NCBI RefSeq assembly: GCF_000172555.1
Contig: NZ_ABOX02000038.1
Coordinates: 1-64,000, forward strand
From: Pedosphaera parvula Ellin514
GTDB taxonomy: Bacteria > Verrucomicrobiota > Verrucomicrobiia > Limisphaerales > Pedosphaeraceae
Direction of reading: 5' to 3'
Length of the DNA: 64,000 nt
In this document: positions 60,547 to 64,000 of the stretch, piece by piece
Layout of the letters: each line of letters opens with the position of its first letter
Position numbering within the stretch: the stretch's first letter is position 1
Position numbers and translations under genes: made by a program
Notes under the pieces: model-generated
The model's database searches: none
What the model saw: the letters and a program-made list of their open reading frames with translations, nothing else
What the model was told of the DNA's origin: nothing

Positions 60547-61188
60547 ATGGGTTTATTCCAGTTTTTGAATGCGCTGGCCGAATCCGGCAGCGTCATTGTG
60601 ACACAGGATTTCCGTGAGGAGGTCGAGCCTGAAGCTGAGGAAGTTTTGAAAGAAATGGATCGGCTTTACCGTTCACACCTTCCCGGAAAGGCCCCTGACT
60701 TTGTCCCGGAGGCAGCGTTGTGGGGGGCGAAGATGCTGTATCGGGGATGCCAATTCCTCGTCTGCCGGGATATCGATGGTGACATTGTGAGCAAGGCGAT
60801 GCAGGAAGCTTGTCCTTTGCCTCATTCTCCAGCGACTGATTACTCGGTGGACTTAACCTTCCGCTTTTTACCCGATTTGATAGGCATGACCCGCGGTGTG
60901 TCATCGGGAGATCCGTTGCTCCAGGCTCTTTTGAAAATCGCCACGGAATGGCCGTTGTCTTCCGTGGGCGTTACCGGCGTGGAAGGGGTGAACGTTTCGC
61001 ATTTCATTTCTGACCGTTGCTTGCGCCAACTCTACATCGACCGCATCCTGGAAAGAAATGATCTCACGCGCCTTGGCAGTCTGGAAGTAAACCAGGCGAT
61101 TAAAGAATCTTTGGGCGCTCACGTTGAGCTTTGCCCAACCGTTGCGGAGAAAATGCAATCGGCCATGACAGCAACCAGTCCTGATTAA
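60547..61188 (+). CDS. predicted component of a MoxR-vWA-type ternary system
   Basis: 213 residues, no signal or membrane helix. The C-terminal half carries VGVTGVEGVNVSHFISDRCL, RQLYIDRILERNDLTRLG and SLEVNQAIKESLGAHVELCP, a string characteristic of the accessory domains that travel with MoxR and vWA proteins in this kind of locus (bpX-type domains in current family nomenclature). I assign it by this resemblance and its place 21 bp before the MoxR gene. Biochemical role unknown. It starts a tight plus-strand run that continues past the right edge. Confidence 0.7.
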   Translation: MGLFQFLNALAESGSVIVTQDFREEVEPEAEEVLKEMDRLYRSHLPGKAPDFVPEAALWGAKMLYRGCQFLVCRDIDGDIVSKAMQEACPLPHSPATDYSVDLTFRFLPDLIGMTRGVSSGDPLLQALLKIATEWPLSSVGVTGVEGVNVSHFISDRCLRQLYIDRILERNDLTRLGSLEVNQAIKESLGAHVELCPTVAEKMQSAMTATSPD

Positions 61189-61209
61189 ATTAATATTTTC
61201 AAACCTGAT

Positions 61210-62364
61210 ATGACCAGCAACTCAATATTAGATATTGGCCGGCGGCTCGGCGAAGAAGTCCTTCAGCCGATGAAGCAAGCCTTCGTAGGGAAGGATGAAG
61301 TGATCGACCTCCTGGGTGTTTGCCTGGTGGGCGGCGAAAATCTTTTCATTTTGGGGCCGCCGGGAACGGCGAAAAGCGCCTTGGTGCACAATCTCGCTGC
61401 CCGACTCGAAGGTCAAACCTTTGACTATCTGTTGACCCGATTCACGGAACCGAACGAATTATTTGGTCCTTTCGACATCCGAAAACTTCGCGAGGGCGAG
61501 CTGATCACCAACACCGAAGGCATGTTGCCCGAGGCTTCCCTGGTGTTTTTGGACGAATTGCTCAATGCGAACAGCGCCATTCTAAACAGCCTGCTTACCG
61601 CGCTGAACGAACGTATGTTTCGTCGCGGAAAGGAATCACGGCCATTGAAGGCGCTGCTTTTTGTCGGTGCCAGCAATCACCTGCCTGAGGACGATGCGCT
61701 TAAGGCTCTGTTTGACCGTTTTCTGCTACGAGTCCATTGCGATAATGTGGGTGCTGAACAACTGGCGGACGTGCTGGCTGCAGGGTGGAAATTAAATCAG
61801 AACCGAATTACCACTTCATCGCTTCACTTTGATGAAATACAGAAGCTCCAAGGTTTGCTCACGGGAGTGGACCTGACTCCGGTGCGCGACGCCTATGCTG
61901 AACTGGTGCACCGCATCCGGCATGCAGGGATTCCGGTGTCTGATCGTCGGGCGGTGAAGCTGCAAAAGCTCATCGCGGCAAGTGCGCTACTCTGTGGTAG
62001 GTTGGTCGCTCGAAATTCCGATCTTTGGGTGTTGAAATACATCTGGGATACGGACGATCAACAGGAAGTCTTGCAGGCACTTGTGGACAAGGTGGTTTCC
62101 AAATCCGAGAGCGAAGTTGCTGATCACGTCCGCGCCCGTCCCCCTGAAGGGCCTGATCCGGAAAGTCTCGCCCGTGATCTGGATTTCATCACCGAACGTT
62201 TGAAATCTGAAACCAATGGCGAACAAGCCTATTTGCAAGATCGTCTGGGTTTGTTGGAAGGACGATGCCAATGGGTTAAAGATTCGCAAAAACGCGACTT
62301 CCTGACCAAACGCATTGCGGAGTTGTGGCCGCAACTAAAATCTGGAGCGGTCAAAGCAGTATAG
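61210..62364 (+). CDS. MoxR family AAA+ ATPase
   Basis: 384 residues. Walker A: FILGPPGTAKSALVHNLAAR (about 47-66); FTEPNELFGPFDIRKLREGE is the MoxR helix-2 insert region; Walker B: SLVFLDELLNANSAILNSLL (about 114-133); sensor 1: LLFVGASNHLPEDDALKALF with the arginine finger in DRFLLRVH. After residue 215 the lid domain is all-helical. MoxR ATPases act as chaperones that load or remodel vWA partner proteins, here very likely the product of 63086-64000. The RavA-like Walker motifs are complete, so it should hydrolyse ATP. Confidence 0.93.
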   Translation: MTSNSILDIGRRLGEEVLQPMKQAFVGKDEVIDLLGVCLVGGENLFILGPPGTAKSALVHNLAARLEGQTFDYLLTRFTEPNELFGPFDIRKLREGELITNTEGMLPEASLVFLDELLNANSAILNSLLTALNERMFRRGKESRPLKALLFVGASNHLPEDDALKALFDRFLLRVHCDNVGAEQLADVLAAGWKLNQNRITTSSLHFDEIQKLQGLLTGVDLTPVRDAYAELVHRIRHAGIPVSDRRAVKLQKLIAASALLCGRLVARNSDLWVLKYIWDTDDQQEVLQALVDKVVSKSESEVADHVRARPPEGPDPESLARDLDFITERLKSETNGEQAYLQDRLGLLEGRCQWVKDSQKRDFLTKRIAELWPQLKSGAVKAV

Positions 62365-62373
62365 CGATCAGCC

Positions 62374-63093
62374 ATGAATTCCTGGGCAGCTTGCATACCA
62401 TTTTCCGAAGCCGCAGAACTCGCGGTCATCCGTTTGTTTCCGGGGATAGAATGCGCCAAGGTCGCCGGGACACTATGGCTTCGCGGAAACAATGGCAGCG
62501 AAGAGCTTGAGCAGGCGCTGAGAGGTATTTCGGATTTGGAACGCTTCGAACTGCTGGAGTCGGGCTGGTTGAAGTCTGCTGAATCGCGCATTCCGGAACG
62601 AATCCTTCCCCGGGTGGAATGGCAACCACTTAAGGGAGCGATGTTGCCAGGCTTGCCAACCGCAGCGCTGCCCGGAGAAACCCGGCAAAAACTCCCGCTA
62701 ACATTGGTAAGAACTCACACCGAAGCAACACCTGGAGCCATACTGGCGGATTTTGATGCCTGGTATGAATTTGCGATTCAAGCGCCTGAAATTCGGTTGA
62801 AGGGTTTGCGTTTTGCCGTCAATGAAGAACGACGTGTTTCGGTGATTGGCCATCCCGTGCCGCCCATCAAAGGTCTGCAGCTCGTCGATTATTCCGGCAT
62901 CCTGATTCCGTGCGGATTCACCTGGTTTCCGGCTGTGGAGGCAATGGTGTTAAGTGAGCTTTTTAATCGAGGAGCCGAGGACTTTGTCATTTTCTTTGAA
63001 GATCATACTCACCAGATCATCAAGCCGGAACAACTCCTGACTGCCAGCCGAAGCGCCGTTCGGGAAACTTACTCCAAATTACTGCATGCCTGA
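62374..63093 (+). CDS. predicted accessory component of a MoxR-vWA-type ternary system
   Basis: 239 residues, cytoplasmic. LKGLRFAVNEERRVSVIGHP followed by VPPIKGLQLVDYSGILIPCG and FTWFPAVEAMVLSELFNRGA form a conserved region typical of proteins between MoxR and vWA genes in these loci; the assignment is from this resemblance and position. The first 130 residues are less distinctive. Its stop overlaps the next gene's ATG by 8 bp (ATGCCTGA), so both are probably translated together. No catalytic motif seen. Confidence 0.7.
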   Translation: MNSWAACIPFSEAAELAVIRLFPGIECAKVAGTLWLRGNNGSEELEQALRGISDLERFELLESGWLKSAESRIPERILPRVEWQPLKGAMLPGLPTAALPGETRQKLPLTLVRTHTEATPGAILADFDAWYEFAIQAPEIRLKGLRFAVNEERRVSVIGHPVPPIKGLQLVDYSGILIPCGFTWFPAVEAMVLSELFNRGAEDFVIFFEDHTHQIIKPEQLLTASRSAVRETYSKLLHA

Positions 63094-64000
63094 CAGCCAT
63101 CAACAAGCCTTAGCCTACTTCAGCACAGCACACGATGAACCGTGGCGTTGGGCGGAGTCGGGGCGGGTTATTGTGTGGTCGGATGGCACCACGATTGCAT
63201 TTCGGGAGGAATTGGAGGAAATCCTGGGATTAATGGCTGTGAAGGGTTTGCCTCCTTTTCATGCCATAGTGCTGCTGCTGGCCGCCTGCCGTGGCAAACT
63301 TCCTGCGGCATCTATTTTCAGTCATCCCATCGCGGAGACAGTTCCGGTCATATCCGACTCTGGCAAGCCACCGATTTCACCGGCCACGGGTAATCAATTA
63401 CTTCTCCGGGCCTGGAACGATCCGGCGAACCAGGAATTTTCGGAATTTATTGCCAGACTGAAATCGTTGCAACAATTGCCGGTGGAACTGAGGAACAGTC
63501 CGCGAGCAAAGGCTGTACTGCTGGAAATGATTCTCGAGCAGGTTCGATTTGAGCGCGTTCAGCCTGCCCGCGAGATCGTTCAAGTCCTCGCGGATGGTTC
63601 CCTGACTGATGACCTGCTTAATAACAAAAAACCGTCCGCCAGCAATACTGTTTCGTTATATCGCCAGATTCATCAGAGTTTAAAACACTTTTCTCCCGAA
63701 GCTCTGGCAGCGCGCATCCAGACGGGTCTTGATGAATTGCCTGAGGCGGCGGAGATCACGCTGGAACCTGCGGCTCGTGTCCGGCAATTGCTCAGCCGAC
63801 TGCAGGACGACCCTGATTATCAGGGTCTGGCGAAAGTGACGCGCGACATCATGGCCGCGCTTTACCTGCCCCGCTCTCTTTCCGAAATGGAGGAACTCGC
63901 GTTGGGCGGATTTTCGGATATTTCCAATCGCGGCAATCTTGATCGCCTGTTGCCGAGTGAATTGGCCAATGATGACCTGACACTCGCGGCGCGCGTTGCC
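63086..64000 (+). CDS. predicted vWA-associated component, 5' part, runs off the window
   Basis: Open frame from the ATG at 63086 to the last base, 305 codons without a stop. It starts MPDSHQQALAYFSTAHDEPW, followed by RWAESGRVIVWSDGTTIAFR and GLPPFHAIVLLLAACRGKLP; near the right edge it has LGGFSDISNRGNLDRLLPSE then LANDDLTLAARVA. This is the sort of N-terminal extension that precedes a vWA domain in the ternary-system vWA proteins (GG-x-D-I-x-N-R-G...L-x-S-E-L-A-x-D-D-L). The vWA domain itself would lie beyond the edge. No signal peptide; a helical region at about 120-260. Confidence 0.72.
   Translation, partial: MPDSHQQALAYFSTAHDEPWRWAESGRVIVWSDGTTIAFREELEEILGLMAVKGLPPFHAIVLLLAACRGKLPAASIFSHPIAETVPVISDSGKPPISPATGNQLLLRAWNDPANQEFSEFIARLKSLQQLPVELRNSPRAKAVLLEMILEQVRFERVQPAREIVQVLADGSLTDDLLNNKKPSASNTVSLYRQIHQSLKHFSPEALAARIQTGLDELPEAAEITLEPAARVRQLLSRLQDDPDYQGLAKVTRDIMAALYLPRSLSEMEELALGGFSDISNRGNLDRLLPSELANDDLTLAARVA

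Noticed and set aside
1-64000. CRISPR arrays, prophage, rRNA or tRNA genes
   Set aside because: No regularly spaced direct repeats, phage structural genes or tRNA-like cloverleafs were recognised by reading; a dedicated tRNAscan or Infernal run would be needed to exclude small RNAs fully.

Overview
The window looks like a chromosomal segment of a soil or freshwater Verrucomicrobiota bacterium of the Pedosphaera/Limisphaerales type. The main clues are a pseudopilin with the [17 protein letters not shown] signature beside a LamG/Ig-like exoprotein, a block of DUF1080, DUF6807 (PmoA-like) and Tat-exported Gfo/Idh oxidoreductase genes, the futalosine-pathway enzyme MqnD, a SecDF fusion, and several secreted glycoside hydrolases. 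The assignment is inference from family content; no rRNA or tRNA gene was recognised.

Layout. 0-4 kb: the start of rpsO at the left edge, a small ORF, and a LamG exoprotein plus pseudopilin pair. 4.2-4.5 kb: a 275-bp element with 31-bp terminal inverted repeats. 4.6-7 kb: mqnD and a Tat-exported phosphoesterase. 7.1-13.9 kb: an accessory, stress-flavoured block of small lipoproteins, a zinc-finger protein, an SDR oxidoreductase, a nucleotidyltransferase-like protein, a sugar isomerase/epimerase-like TIM barrel, an EF-hand/glycine-zipper lipoprotein, DUF5335 and an M23 peptidase. 13.9-21.3 kb: GH43 and GH1-like glycosidases, two GIY-YIG proteins, an HExxH membrane protein, a retropepsin-like lipoprotein and an MBL-fold hydrolase. 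21.5-27.1 kb: a minus-strand run yajC-secDF-terC-recJ. 27.4-32.7 kb: a hybrid histidine kinase, then FAH-family hydrolase, four-helix-bundle cassette and proS on the minus strand.

33-41 kb: an unusual S8 protease, an IS element with doubled end repeats, and the tetrapyrrole operon hemX-hemA-hemC-cobA/hemD directly downstream of the IS. 41-44 kb: a BatD/BatE-like pair. 44-48 kb: a DUF1080 / DUF6807 / oxidoreductase / secreted protein cluster, probably for carbohydrate handling, ended by a strong hairpin. 48-52 kb: DUF5069, glucokinase, thioredoxin and TetR (with a palindromic operator over the likely promoter), SWIB and a histidine phosphatase. 52.6-60 kb: an ABC exporter, a second DUF5335 gene, a MocR regulator divergent from an AhpD-cupin-DoxX operon, and a B12-binding radical SAM protein.

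The right edge (60.5-64 kb) carries four tightly packed genes around a MoxR AAA+ ATPase. They fit a MoxR-vWA-beta-propeller type ternary system, a class suspected to act in biological conflict; the expected vWA and propeller parts run past the window. This is the most interesting system here. Next come the four-helix-bundle cassette, whose inverted repeats reach from one gene's stop codon almost to the next gene's start codon, and the cloverleaf-like repeat at 4.2 kb.
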